DNA of 64,000 bases. Origin: Mantis religiosa (Eukaryota; Arthropoda; Insecta; Mantodea; Mantidae). The position numbers were made by a program, and so were the translations under genes. Each line of letters begins with the position of its first letter. Position 1 is the first letter of the stretch. The notes below the pieces were generated by a model. That model was not told the origin of the DNA. It worked only from the letters and a program-made list of their open reading frames with translations, and ran no database searches. The stretch covers positions 105,382,924 through 105,446,923 of the forward strand of contig CM060953.1 in assembly GCA_030765055.1 (NCBI GenBank). Reading direction: 5' to 3'. Below, piece after piece: positions 1 through 9,080 of this stretch.

Positions 1-642
1 GAGGATGACATTCGCAAAGGACGACACGGTACGTTGTTTCCGAGTAACGTTAGAGCGCTCATACTGGGCAGTTCAAATGCTGGAAAAACGAAAGTTTTAC
101 TCAGCCTGCTTATTCACGAGAATGGTCTGAGATTCGAAAACCTCTACATATACTCGAAATCGTTGCAACAACCAAAATATCGATATTTACTCAGGTTACT
201 GAAAACTATACCCGATATAGGTGTATTTACGTCCGATGGTGGTGAAAAAGTGATTCAAACGTCGGATGCTAGAGAAAATTCGATATTCGTATTTGATGAT
301 GTGATAAATGAAAAACAGGGTAAGATAGCTTCATATTACAGTATGGGTAGACATCGTAATGTCGATGCTATATATTTAGCACAATCATATGCTAAAGTAC
401 CTAAACATTTAATTAGAGATAATGCAAATATGATTATATTCTTTAGACAGGATAATCTCAATTTAAAACATATATACGAAGATTATGTAATTACCGATAT
501 GTCCTATGATGAATTTAAGGATATGTGTAAACATATATGTAAGAGTGATGGACGATCCTTTGTTGTTATAGTACCAGAATATCCATTGAACGAGGGACGC
601 TACCGTCACGTTTTTGATCGCTTTATCAGAATGAATAAATAG
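1..642 (+). CDS. Viral genome-packaging ATPase (A32/FtsK-HerA type), 5' end outside window
   Basis: The protein resembles the P-loop ATPases that pump DNA into Polinton/adintovirus-type capsids. The frame is open from base 1, so the true start is left of the window; the first in-frame near-start codon (34) is TTG and not convincing. Counting from base 34, the Walker A loop GSSNAGKT is at residues 12-19 and the Walker B strand IFVFDDV at 84-90. LAQSY follows near 116-120, a likely sensor motif. No internal stop is seen. The next ORF starts 20 bp downstream on the same strand. Seen: both Walker motifs and an open frame. Known: this ATPase is a hallmark of Polinton-like elements and nucleocytoplasmic viruses. 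Inferred: membership of the element that includes the integrase and DNA polymerase further right. Assignment as an ATPase is secure; the exact viral lineage is less so. Confidence 0.85.
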   Translation, partial: EDDIRKGRHGTLFPSNVRALILGSSNAGKTKVLLSLLIHENGLRFENLYIYSKSLQQPKYRYLLRLLKTIPDIGVFTSDGGEKVIQTSDARENSIFVFDDVINEKQGKIASYYSMGRHRNVDAIYLAQSYAKVPKHLIRDNANMIIFFRQDNLNLKHIYEDYVITDMSYDEFKDMCKHICKSDGRSFVVIVPEYPLNEGRYRHVFDRFIRMNK

Positions 643-662
643 AATAATCCATCCCTTAAGCA

Positions 663-965
663 ATGAGTATCGACAGGTTCGGATCCCGAAGAATCATACC
701 GTCTAGGGGTGTGTTCAATCGATATATCATAACTAGAGATGGATCGGGAAACTATCGATTCAAGGGAAAGCGATTGTGCAATATTCACGACCCTGAAGAA
801 GGTGACGATGCATCGACTAAACGTTATGGGGATACGCATACGGCTGACGTCGAGAATCGAATGCAGATCTTCAGCGAGCAGACCTCGTATCAGCGTATGG
901 GCGAGTTTGAAGATATGCTTAGGGCTCACATCAAAAATCGCTCGACATCCAATACAACAATTTAA
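663..965 (+). CDS. Small fibre-like virion protein (tail-fibre repeat motif)
   Basis: This 100-residue ORF has no catalytic motif. Residues about 42-57 read NIHDPEEGDDASTKRYGD, which fits the DP-x-DD-A-x-TK-x-YVD repeat common in phage and virus tail-fibre or spike shafts. The next ORF carries the same motif twice, so the two may be paralogous or parts of one spike complex. The start ATG lies 20 bp after the ATPase stop. Its stop codon overlaps the next ATG in the sequence TAATG at 963-967, an arrangement suited to coupled translation of one mRNA. Seen: the motif and the overlap. Inferred: a role as a minor fibre or spike base. It could instead be the N-terminal exon of the following fibre gene. 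Confidence 0.5.
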   Translation: MSIDRFGSRRIIPSRGVFNRYIITRDGSGNYRFKGKRLCNIHDPEEGDDASTKRYGDTHTADVENRMQIFSEQTSYQRMGEFEDMLRAHIKNRSTSNTTI

Positions 966-1543
966 TGGAGTACTTAAGTAAATATGCATTTAAACGTGAT
1001 TCCGAAAATAATGTCATTATAGATGGTATAAGAATGAAAACGCTGTTGGAACCCTTTCACGAACACGACGTTCCTAATAAAAAATATGTAGATGACAGGA
1101 TTCCAATTCACGACTCTAATGAAACTCTATCATTTCGAATGAAGAGATTGAAGGATTTAGCCGATCCGATAGATGATAGTGATGCAGTCACCATGAGTTA
1201 TGTTAATCATTTCTTTATACAGAAACACAATGAATTGCAAACGGGTTTAACTGAGACTATAACAAACATTGCAGATACTATTACACGGAAACAGAATGAA
1301 TTACAAGGTCAGTTAACTAGAACAATCACCTCCGCTAGCGAGTCTACTACCACAGCTGTAGAAAAAGAATTGAAAAAATTAACCGCACGACAAACGGAAC
1401 TTGATAATAAAATAATCACTATAAATAACGATATTCATACTATGAAAACACGAATGAGAAATGTTGTAAACACTATGTTACAACAATTGAAAGCACAACT
1501 CATAATTTCATTACAAACACGTCCGTTTCGAGGTCCCTTTTAA
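965..1543 (+). CDS. Fibre-like protein with two shaft repeats and a coiled coil
   Basis: This 192-residue protein has two tail-fibre-type repeats: VPNKKYVDD at about residues 35-43 and DPIDDSDAVTMSYVN at 67-81. A long polar, leucine/isoleucine-spaced stretch follows (about 90-180, rich in T, N, Q and K), as expected for a trimeric coiled-coil shaft. No enzyme motif is seen. The start overlaps the previous stop. The C-terminus ends abruptly in RPFRGPF, and the -1 frame continues open for another 87 codons with a beta-rich composition, so the head domain may have been lost by a frameshift near 1500-1540. Likely role: a receptor-binding or surface fibre of the virion, by analogy only. The function is inferred from repeat type and context. 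Confidence 0.55.
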   Translation: MEYLSKYAFKRDSENNVIIDGIRMKTLLEPFHEHDVPNKKYVDDRIPIHDSNETLSFRMKRLKDLADPIDDSDAVTMSYVNHFFIQKHNELQTGLTETITNIADTITRKQNELQGQLTRTITSASESTTTAVEKELKKLTARQTELDNKIITINNDIHTMKTRMRNVVNTMLQQLKAQLIISLQTRPFRGPF

Positions 1544-1806
1544 GGTATACGTTAACATCGGGACTCGAATACTATAAAGTTCCTGTAAATGGAAGTGTAC
1601 TCTCGTGTTCTATTGTATCATCGGTACATCCGCATGCTGTAAATGATACATTGTTTGCAATAAACGGAAGATTAGTTGAAAGATATCCTGTAAAAGTTGA
1701 AACTGGTGATATTCTATCGTTTTCAGCGCCAGTCGGACGTGCTAAAGATGGTCATATATTAAGTATAGAACTTATAGTTTCATATAAATTAGCAGTAGCT
1801 GATTAA
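1543..1806 (+). CDS. Possible C-terminal head domain of the fibre, in the -1 frame
   Basis: This stretch is open in a frame that is -1 relative to the fibre ORF. That frame is stop-free from 1429, but there is no ATG at a sensible place. The translation is rich in V, S, I and Y with short alternating hydrophobic runs (for example GRLVERYPVKVETGDILSF) and ends at TAA 1804-1806, 18 bp before the next ORF. This suits a small beta-sandwich head domain. It may be the tail of the fibre gene after a one-base change, or it may be joined by ribosomal slippage; no clean slippery heptamer is present. Seen: an open, protein-like frame filling an otherwise empty gap. Everything about function is inference. 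Confidence 0.35.
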   Translation, partial: RYTLTSGLEYYKVPVNGSVLSCSIVSSVHPHAVNDTLFAINGRLVERYPVKVETGDILSFSAPVGRAKDGHILSIELIVSYKLAVAD

Positions 1807-1824
1807 TTATACATTCATTTCGAT

Positions 1825-2589
1825 ATGGATGCTGAAGCTATAAGACTTAAGGAATCCATTGCCCGTCACAGTAGGGCAATAAGAGAAAAGTTACGTTCTC
1901 TCAAAGGAATGAAATTCGAAACGCAACGAGTCATGTCTGAAGTTCTTCAACCTGTAACCGAACCATTGAAAGTAATAGCGAAAGCACACCAAGACGACGA
2001 CGACGACGACGAAGAAACCACAGATGATGCTAACGGATCTGATCTCGTGTCAAAGTATCTACACAAGTTTCGAACTGCTAGTTCGAGTGACATGGACAAT
2101 ACTTACGGCATACGTTACGAGGATAATGAGTGTAAATTGGGTAACAAGACAGTTGTGTTTAAATCTAATGGTATTCAGATAGGGACAGAAACGTATGAAC
2201 CCACAGCAGGCTTATATGAATTATTATTTAAACGTTTACCTCGCAAGACATCGTACACAGATGATGATTTAGACGTGTATTCACAAATCTTACAGAATAC
2301 TCAAGTTTACAGACACGGCTACTCTAGAGATGGACGTTTAAGAGCAAATCGAGGGTTCAAGTATCGTCATATCATTCGTGACCTTGTTAGTAATCGAACT
2401 GGATTTGGTTTACGTTGGAAAGAACATATACCGCAGAGAAAATTAGATTACGTCTACTGGAACGATCCGAATGAAATAATAAACAGGTTAAGATTATTAG
2501 TTGCATCGAGGGATGCAGGTAATTTGAATCACTCACCCGAGATAGAAGAAATTATTACAGAACTTAAAACATCAAAAATTATAGCATGA
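1825..2589 (+). CDS. DUF8207-type protein of Polinton-like elements
   Basis: This intact 254-residue ORF has a basic helical N-terminus (1-55), an acidic run of Asp/Glu at about 57-64, and a conserved-looking core. The core includes YGIRYEDNECKLGN near residue 93 and a C-terminal block around YVYWNDPNEIINRLRLL, then AGNLNHSPEIEEIITEL. From memory this arrangement matches the DUF8207 family, found beside polymerase and integrase genes in arthropod and cnidarian Polinton-like elements; its biochemical role is unknown to me. The last bases overlap the integrase start as ATGA (2586-2589). That tight packing indicates a shared transcript. The basic N-terminus plus an acid patch could suit a core or DNA-condensing protein, but that is speculation. 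Confidence 0.6.
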   Translation: MDAEAIRLKESIARHSRAIREKLRSLKGMKFETQRVMSEVLQPVTEPLKVIAKAHQDDDDDDEETTDDANGSDLVSKYLHKFRTASSSDMDNTYGIRYEDNECKLGNKTVVFKSNGIQIGTETYEPTAGLYELLFKRLPRKTSYTDDDLDVYSQILQNTQVYRHGYSRDGRLRANRGFKYRHIIRDLVSNRTGFGLRWKEHIPQRKLDYVYWNDPNEIINRLRLLVASRDAGNLNHSPEIEEIITELKTSKIIA

Positions 2590-3503
2590 TAAAACGTCGC
2601 ATTGCAACCGAGTTACATGCACCAGCTAGAAGACGATTTTTGCGTCGTAAGATCATAAGCAAAGCAATGAACGATTTAGTACAAATAGATCTTATGGACA
2701 TGTCTAATTATGCAAGAGACAATAGGAATTATAAGTATATTCTTCTTGCATGCAATTTTTATTCCAAGATGGCTTATGCACGACCATTACGTGATAAAAG
2801 TGGTATTAACGTTTCGACTGCTATGGAGGAGATATTGAATGAAATGGAATCGTTTCCGAAGAATGTTCAATCTGATAATGGAAGGGAGTTTTACAATAAA
2901 CATTTCCACGAACTAATGAATCGTAATAATATTAATCATTACAGTACATTCACTCACGTTAAAGCTGCTGCAGTGGAACGTTTAATAAGAACGATCAAAA
3001 TGAATTTGCATAAGGAATTTATTGTTCAAGGCTCTTATCAATAGATAAACATACTACCTAGAATTATTCATACATATAATAATACTTACCATCGAACGAT
3101 TCTTATGAAGCCTGTAGAAGTTCGTGATAATTCTCTCCTCCTCAGTGTATACAAATATGATAGAAGTCTGCGTGAGAAGCGAAGATCTAGACTTCATCGT
3201 GTTGGTGACTACGTGAGGATTTTTAAGCATAAAGGTGTTATGGAGAAAGGTTATCTACCAAATTGGAGTGTTGAAGTCTTTAGGATACGTACAGTGCAAA
3301 GGACACATCCATTGACTTATCTCATCGAGGATCTGGAGGGTAAACTGTTTGAAGGAGCATTCTACGGTTATGAATTTTAGAAAACTCAATATCCAGACAC
3401 GTATTTAGTTGAAAGGATTATCAGACGACGTGGTGATAGGATTCTGGTGAAATAGCTAGGATTACCTACCCGTGAATGGATTAATGAGGTGGACATTGTA
3501 TAA
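2586..3503 (+). pseudogene. Retrovirus-like integrase of the Polinton, broken by three UAG stops
   Basis: Residues 1-152 hold a DDE integrase core with all three catalytic acids: D35 (VQIDLMDM), D97 (QSDNGREF) and E131 (AAAVERLIRT), the last two 34 residues apart. The same frame then meets TAG at 3042-3044, TAG at 3378-3380 and TAG at 3453-3455 before a natural TAA at 3501-3503. Between and after the stops the frame keeps integrase character: an HRT-type linker (3090-3110), a beta-barrel-like segment (3195-3370) and a short chromodomain-like tail (3381-3500). At least one stop sits where Trp would be expected, consistent with a G-to-A change. An AATAAA signal lies 20 bp past the final stop. 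Known: Polintons integrate with this enzyme. Inferred: this copy can no longer make a full-length protein. Confidence 0.8.
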
Positions 3504-3522
3504 ATAAAAAAAAGCACAACTC

Positions 3523-3528
3523 AATAAA
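3523..3528 (+). terminator. Polyadenylation signal AATAAA for the plus-strand gene block
   Basis: AATAAA lies 20 bp after the integrase stop and just before AT-rich repeats. It is the first such signal downstream of the ATPase-to-integrase block. Confidence 0.55.
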
Positions 3529-3598
3529 GAAATATAATTTTAATGATATATTGTGTTTTATTTTTTTTTGTTCACATCGATTCCTGATATCTTCTGTA

Positions 3599-4037
3599 AC
3601 ATAACGTTCATGCTAGTTTACATTGATTATATATAAATTCACATCTCCTTAACTTAAACATGATAATAACATTTTTATACTTTTTTTAAAAAAAATCATA
3701 CATGATTATAGTTGAATTAACATTTAATTGTAGAGATTTTAACATAACGTACATGCTAGTTCACATTGAGTATATATAAATTCACCTCCCCTTAACGTAA
3801 ACATGATAATTACAATTTGATGTAATTAGAAATATACGTTAAACAAATATCATACATGATTATAGTTGAAATAAGAGCCTTTAACATAATGTACATGCTA
3901 GTTCACATTGATTATATATAAATCCCCCCTCTCCCCTTAACGGAGACATGATAATAACATTTTGATATAATTAGTAAATATATTTTAATAAAAAATCATA
4001 CATGATTATAGTTTAATTAACATTTAATTGTAGAGAT
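3599..4037. repeat. Tandem repeat, unit about 142 bp, about three copies
   Basis: The block TAAC-n-TTCATGCTAGTT begins at 3602, 3745 and 3887 (spacing 143 and 142). It is followed each time by CATGATAATAACA-like and TACATGATTATAG blocks. A partial fourth unit ends near 4037. The sequence is AT-rich and non-coding, and lies between the converging integrase and polymerase genes. Confidence 0.8.
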
Positions 4038-4185
4038 CAATAAGGTTACATTGATTTCTGCTATCTAACATCTCAAAACGACATGAATAGGAAAAAATAT
4101 TGCTTCCCCCCCTAACGTAAACATAAAAAAAGAAACACGTTATCTTTCAAATGAAGTAAATATGTTATTATCATGTAATTAGTAA

Positions 4186-4485
4186 CACACTTTACAATTA
4201 TACTTGAAAGTCAATTATTTCGTTTTTTGAAATACAGTAATATGTTATTATCATATGCCTAGTAATACCTTTTAACTCAGTTGTAACACACTTTACAATT
4301 ATACTTGAAACTCAATTATTTTGTTTTTTGAAATACAGTAATATGTTATTATCATGTGCCTAGTAATACCTTTTAACTCAGTTGTAACACACTTTACAAT
4401 TATACTTGAAACTCAATTATTTTGTTTTTTGAAATACAGTAATATGTTATTATCATGTGCCTAGTAATTCCTTTTAACTCAGTTG
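4186..4485. repeat. Tandem repeat, unit 101 bp, three copies
   Basis: CACACTTTACAATTATACTT starts at 4186, 4287 and 4388, an exact 101-bp spacing. The copies differ by a few bases. It lies directly before the 3' end of the minus-strand polymerase and may be part of its 3' region or a replication/packaging element; nothing in the sequence decides this. Confidence 0.85.
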
Positions 4486-4494
4486 AATCTATGC

Positions 4495-4500
4495 TTTATT
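4495..4500 (-). terminator. Polyadenylation signal for the DNA polymerase gene
   Basis: On the minus strand AATAAA reads from 4500 to 4495, 18 bp beyond the polymerase stop codon at 4519-4521. Confidence 0.55.
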
Positions 4501-4518
4501 GAGAAAATAAAAAAAAAA

Positions 4519-7500
4519 TTACACTTGACAATTTTCTATAGCATAATGTCCCCATGCTAATGTTGAAAATGAATTATCGGGAATGTATCGTTTTGTATCG
4601 ATACCAATTAAAGCTATCTTATTAGATTCAATGGTATGAACATTATGTTTATAACTTCTGAAACATGTCTGCATGCTTCGATGTATCGTGTCAGGATGTG
4701 TAATACATGAGAGATATTGTTCAAAGGTTATGAATCTCATCGAATCCTTTGTTACACCTTTTGATTTTTTAATCACTTCAGTATCATATCGATAACAATA
4801 TAATTTCGATTTCAATCCCACATATTCAGTGATCACTCTACCGGCTAGCTCATACTTGAATAATCCTGAAATTTTCTTATTTGCTAACGGAATACCATAC
4901 ACATTATCCATTGGATAATTCGATGTATCGAATAAATGTATATTGGTTTTCATAAATTCATATATATCGCAGCTAGATTCAAAGAGAAAAGCATCCGTGT
5001 CCGTATAGATTAAAGTTACATCTTTCAACTTTTCCTTCAGAATTTCATAATAAATATCATACATTTTATGTTTGGATAGATCCAGGATTGCTTGTCCTAT
5101 GTATATTGGCTTATTCATCAATATTTCATCTCTGACCAATTCTATATCTATTAAATTTTCATCAAAAATCACATACCTTATACACGTCTGTCGAGCTAAC
5201 AATTTACGCGCTCGTTTCCAGCTGGTAGCTAAATGAAATGAATTATAACGTTTTACATTCTCTATAAATTTTCCATAAACACAATTATTCATTAACTTCC
5301 ATAGATTTTGGCCAAATTTCGTTTTATCTTCAATACGCTTACGAGCGTTGAGTTCAATGTAAGGATTTATCCAGTTAGATTGTTTATAACCTATTACTCT
5401 ATGTATACGTGATGCAATCAAACCAAGTTTAACACATTGTTGAAAATTGAGATAATGTTATACGTATTCATTTTTATCATTCAATGTTGTTAGCAATTTT
5501 GTATACTTTTCACCTGGCGCGATTTCATTCAAAGGGCATAATGGCAAATCATTTTGTATATCATGAAGTTCCTGTGGATATTTAAAGTCTACTTCCAACA
5601 CATATCCCACGTCAGAATCACCTGTAATAGACATAAAATTTATTGATTTAATTTCAGCATCAGTTAGCCACCTTATATCAGTGTATGGTAAGCTATTATT
5701 CTCCACTGTATATCCATATAAGGAATTGCAGTCTACGTACATTAAATAATTAGTTGGTTGCGTGTTATCATAGCTAGTCATGTATCTGTTATTTGCCTTT
5801 GCATACCGTTTGGATACAGTGCAAATTCCACCTCGTATTCCTTTTTCGAAGAAATCTAACATAGTCTTATCTGTTAATAATGAAATCTGTACACCAGTCG
5901 TTCTTAACATTGCATCATAAGCTAATCCGGGAAGTGTGTAATACTGACACGGGTCGAGTCCGTACAAACCGATACTTAATTCACGGAAGCGTTCAAACAC
6001 GTCCGTTAAAATTAACGTATCGCTCTTAAGATATATATTTAAATATTCACCCAGATTTTTAACATTGAATTCATTCCATACCGTTCTAGCATGACTATAA
6101 TCCTCATCGCTTACATGATCAAAATGATGTTTAGATGGTAGACTATTCTGGTATAATTTTTCTATAGAATCCACATACGTGTACGGGAAGACACCTTTGC
6201 GTTTCATCAGTTGTCTATGCAAAGGATTCGTATACGTATTATTGGTATAATGAAAATCATCTGGTTCTAACATATTCGAAAGGTTACTAAGGTTCGAATC
6301 CAAAAAACGATAGCTATCCAGAAATCTTAGATATATACTCATTCCATTCGAATTTGTATATCTTTTGCTAAAGGATAAGTAATTTTCAGAAGTTTGTGCA
6401 ATACAGTTGATAGGTTCCGTATGGTAACCTAGTTTTTGACTATGAAATGAGCATCGTATTTTGACATGCAAGGAAAGAATATTGGTATGCATCCTGGCAT
6501 TTTCCTATTTAAATTACAATGCTTATGGGCTGGGCCAACGTAACTTCCAGTCAAATGACAATGATCACGAACCTTTATACACGAGTTAAGAAATTCACGT
6601 TTGCATATGTGACATCGTGTTGCATTTTGATATTCTAGCTCATCCACATCTCTCATACTTATTTCAATTTTATTAGCATGTATATTAATGACCTGATTTG
6701 CAATTAACGTTAATTCTTTAAGAAAATTTTCAATTGCATATGGACCTTCAAATGATTTGAAACGTGTTAAATTTTTATCATAACTACAAACCAAATGTAA
6801 TGCAATTGCATACGCTTCATGTTTATGGGTGGTACGTGTCCAACTTTTGCTCGATACATCTTGACACATATCTACCTTACGTAAGATACATTCTATGTCT
6901 GCATAAACCACGAATGGAACTTTTAGACATTTCGAATATGCGTTAAATTCAACGAGATCTGTTTTACCAGCCTCGGGCATTCTGATAATTTGATTCATCA
7001 TACACCGCTTTTTATGACTATTTAAACGTGATTCTGATGTGAAATACAAGTTAAAATTGTTACATAACCATTTTCGCCCATTATGTTTAGTTAGCTGCTT
7101 TCCTAGCAAACGTGATAAGTCTGTTATCAGACGATAATGTCTTTTATACAACAAAAGATTAACATGGTGTGATTATATCTCTCTTGGTTGATATAAGAGA
7201 ATAATCGATTTATTTTCAACACCGTATATCTTTAATGAAATATTTGAATTTTTATTCTCGAATTTTTCTACATCTTTCAATGACACGGGGAATGTTATAT
7301 TCTCAAAGTTAAATTCTTTAAGAAAATCATATCTTTTATAGGATGTGGGTCGATTCCTGTTACGTTCTACAGGGTATTTGGATGTTAACAGACAGTATGG
7401 AAAGCAATATTTATCGGTATTACGAATGTTAATATCAGCTCTCTTCGATTTTATAAAGTCGGGTAATTCAGTATACATCCCGGCATTCAATGAATCGTAT

Positions 7501-7984
7501 TGTGTCACATATATTGTTAATTTCTCAATACTGTATAAAGCTTTTGAACTGGTACGCGATTCAAAATTGTCCATATGATCTAGTATAGGATGTACAATCT
7601 TCTCTTCATACCATATAGATTTATCTGTAGATTGCAATATCACCTCAAGTTTACTGTTAAAGTTAAATGTATGAATATTATCGCTCTCTCGTGATATTAT
7701 GACATATTGACAGGATAAACAGGATCCTATCTTAAGACCTGATTTATACATGTTTAAGCCCTTATCAATTTCATTCAAAATTAAAGGTTTGCATTCTGCT
7801 AAGAATATGACGGGGTCAAGTATATTAACACAGTTGTGAATTTAGTAGGTACATAATCTGTTTTTGAAGGCAGACTCACTGTGAATACATTGTAATCGTT
7901 CCGGATGGATCACGTTCGGACGGGTTTCATCTTGCTGAATCGAGGGTTGTCCAGTGGCAGTATCGGAGCATCTTGTCGCCGTTT
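4519..7984 (-). pseudogene. Family B DNA polymerase of the Polinton (protein-primed type), broken
   Basis: This replicative polymerase is read from right to left. An N-terminal region (7841-7173) contains KSKRADINIRNTDKYCF. Next come a zinc-finger-like block and the Exo I motif VVYADIE, then a treble-clef cluster (CHICKREF, RDHCHLTG, HKHCNLNRK) and an Exo II-like KYDAHFI. The palm motifs follow: motif A VDCNSLYGY, motif B NNCVYGKF and motif C YTDTDAF near 4995. Breaks: TAA at 7173-7175 in frame, a frameshift between about 6429 and 6490, and TAA at 5458-5460 in frame. Protein-like sequence continues upstream of 7841 in another frame to a good splice acceptor (TTTTTCAG, exon edge 7984), so a first exon may lie further right. 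The catalytic acids are retained. Exact 5' limits are uncertain. Confidence 0.82.
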
Positions 7985-7989
7985 CTGAA

Positions 7990-8600
7990 AAAGCAATTAC
8001 AACATTCGATTAACTTTACATACGGGAACATTGATTTACATGTATGTAAGGTGGTAACAGAAATAACATACATGTTAATAACTTTTACATGCATGAATCT
8101 CAATTTTACGTAAACTCTATACTTTACATAGAACGTAAGATGCATGTAACTTTTACATATGAAAATATTTACATAATGATTATGTATTTTACACAGAGAT
8201 TTCAACTATTGCTATCATCACGTAACTACAATATTCAGATAGTATGTAATTGTTTTACGTAATGCTCTCTCCCTTACATAAATGATAAAACACACAACGT
8301 AAACCATATACATGTAAAATAACGTAACTGAACTACGATATTCACATGTACGTTTTACACATATAAATTAACGTTTTTTCACCTACAACGTTACTTTTAC
8401 GTGTAACAAACAAAACGTAGCTAAAATGCATGTGAAATAACGTAACTGAACTACGATATTCACATGTACGTAAATATGACACATGAAAATTAACCCTACA
8501 ACGTTCACTCTCAATTACTAATACTACACGACGTGCGATAATTAACACTTTAAGTTCTAATACAACATGTACGATTTCACATTTACATGTAAGTAACTAC
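7990..8600. repeat. ACGTAA/ACATGTA-rich repeated spacer
   Basis: Short motifs ACGTAA, TTTACAT and ACATGTA recur on both strands. A longer block, AACGTAACTGAACTACGATA plus TTCACATGTACG, occurs at 8321 and 8439 (spacing 118). Open frames here are low-complexity and overlap these repeats, so I do not call genes. The region separates the polymerase 5' end from the next minus-strand gene and may hold a polymerase intron or promoter. Confidence 0.6.
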
Positions 8601-8621
8601 ATTATCACTTTTTTATGAAAT

Positions 8622-8627
8622 TTTATT
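8622..8627 (-). terminator. Polyadenylation signal for the two-exon gene
   Basis: AATAAA on the minus strand (8627 to 8622) lies 28 bp beyond the stop codon at 8656-8658. Confidence 0.5.
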
Positions 8628-8655
8628 TAATAATTATGCTCACCTTTTGACGACA

Positions 8656-9080
8656 TTACGGGCTGCTTAAAAAAGACACTTTATGTCGTCTGAAACCACT
8701 TTCTAGAGTTTCCTCGCCATGGTATTGGAGTATACAGTCACCACGGTTTAGTAGATCTTTCTGCGCTGCGGTCATGTGTTTGAATCTCTCCGGGAGGAAG
8801 ACTTGGAATTCTGATGTTTCGACGACGACCCGTTCACCATATCTGGTCTTCACGGTTTTGACGGATCGAATGATGTGTTGAACGGACTGATCTAATTCAC
8901 GTAGTTTCTTTGTGGGAAGATGTGTTCCACCTGCAGCTAGTTGATTTAGCTGGAGCATCTCATGATCTGAAACAAACATATAAGCACAAACGAATCAGTA
9001 TTACTTCAACACTCTTCGTAAACAGTGATAAAAAAAAGAAATACAATATACAACTTTTCTATCTTACCTGTAGGATCCAT
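8656..9080 (-). CDS. Two-exon small protein, possible OB-fold DNA-binding protein of the virus-like element
   Basis: Exon 1 is 9080-9068 (ATG GAT CCT ACA G) with donor GTAAGA. Exon 2 is 8966-8656, preceded by the acceptor TTTGTTTCAG. The join restores a GAT codon in the frame of exon 2 and gives 107 residues with no stop. The middle holds VKTVKTRYGERVVVE followed by FQVFLPERF, a pattern I associate with small proteins near Polinton-like polymerases and with an OB-like beta-barrel. A single-stranded DNA-binding role is plausible but unproven. The minus strand has an AATAAATA box about 45 bp upstream of the ATG (9124-9131) and AATAAA downstream. Unlike its polymerase neighbour this gene looks intact. 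The intron is about 100 bp. Splicing and coding are well supported; the function is an inference. Confidence 0.6.

Noticed and set aside
1530..1545. Ribosomal -1 slippery site at the fibre stop
   Set aside because: GGTCCCTTTTAAGG does not fit the X-XXY-YYZ pattern in the coding frame.
4186..4485. CRISPR-like spacing of repeats
   Set aside because: The units are contiguous 101-bp tandem copies without unique spacers, in a eukaryotic context.
7927..8548. Two minus-strand ORFs between polymerase and the spliced gene
   Set aside because: They are built from the ACGTAA/ACATGTA repeats and have no motif.
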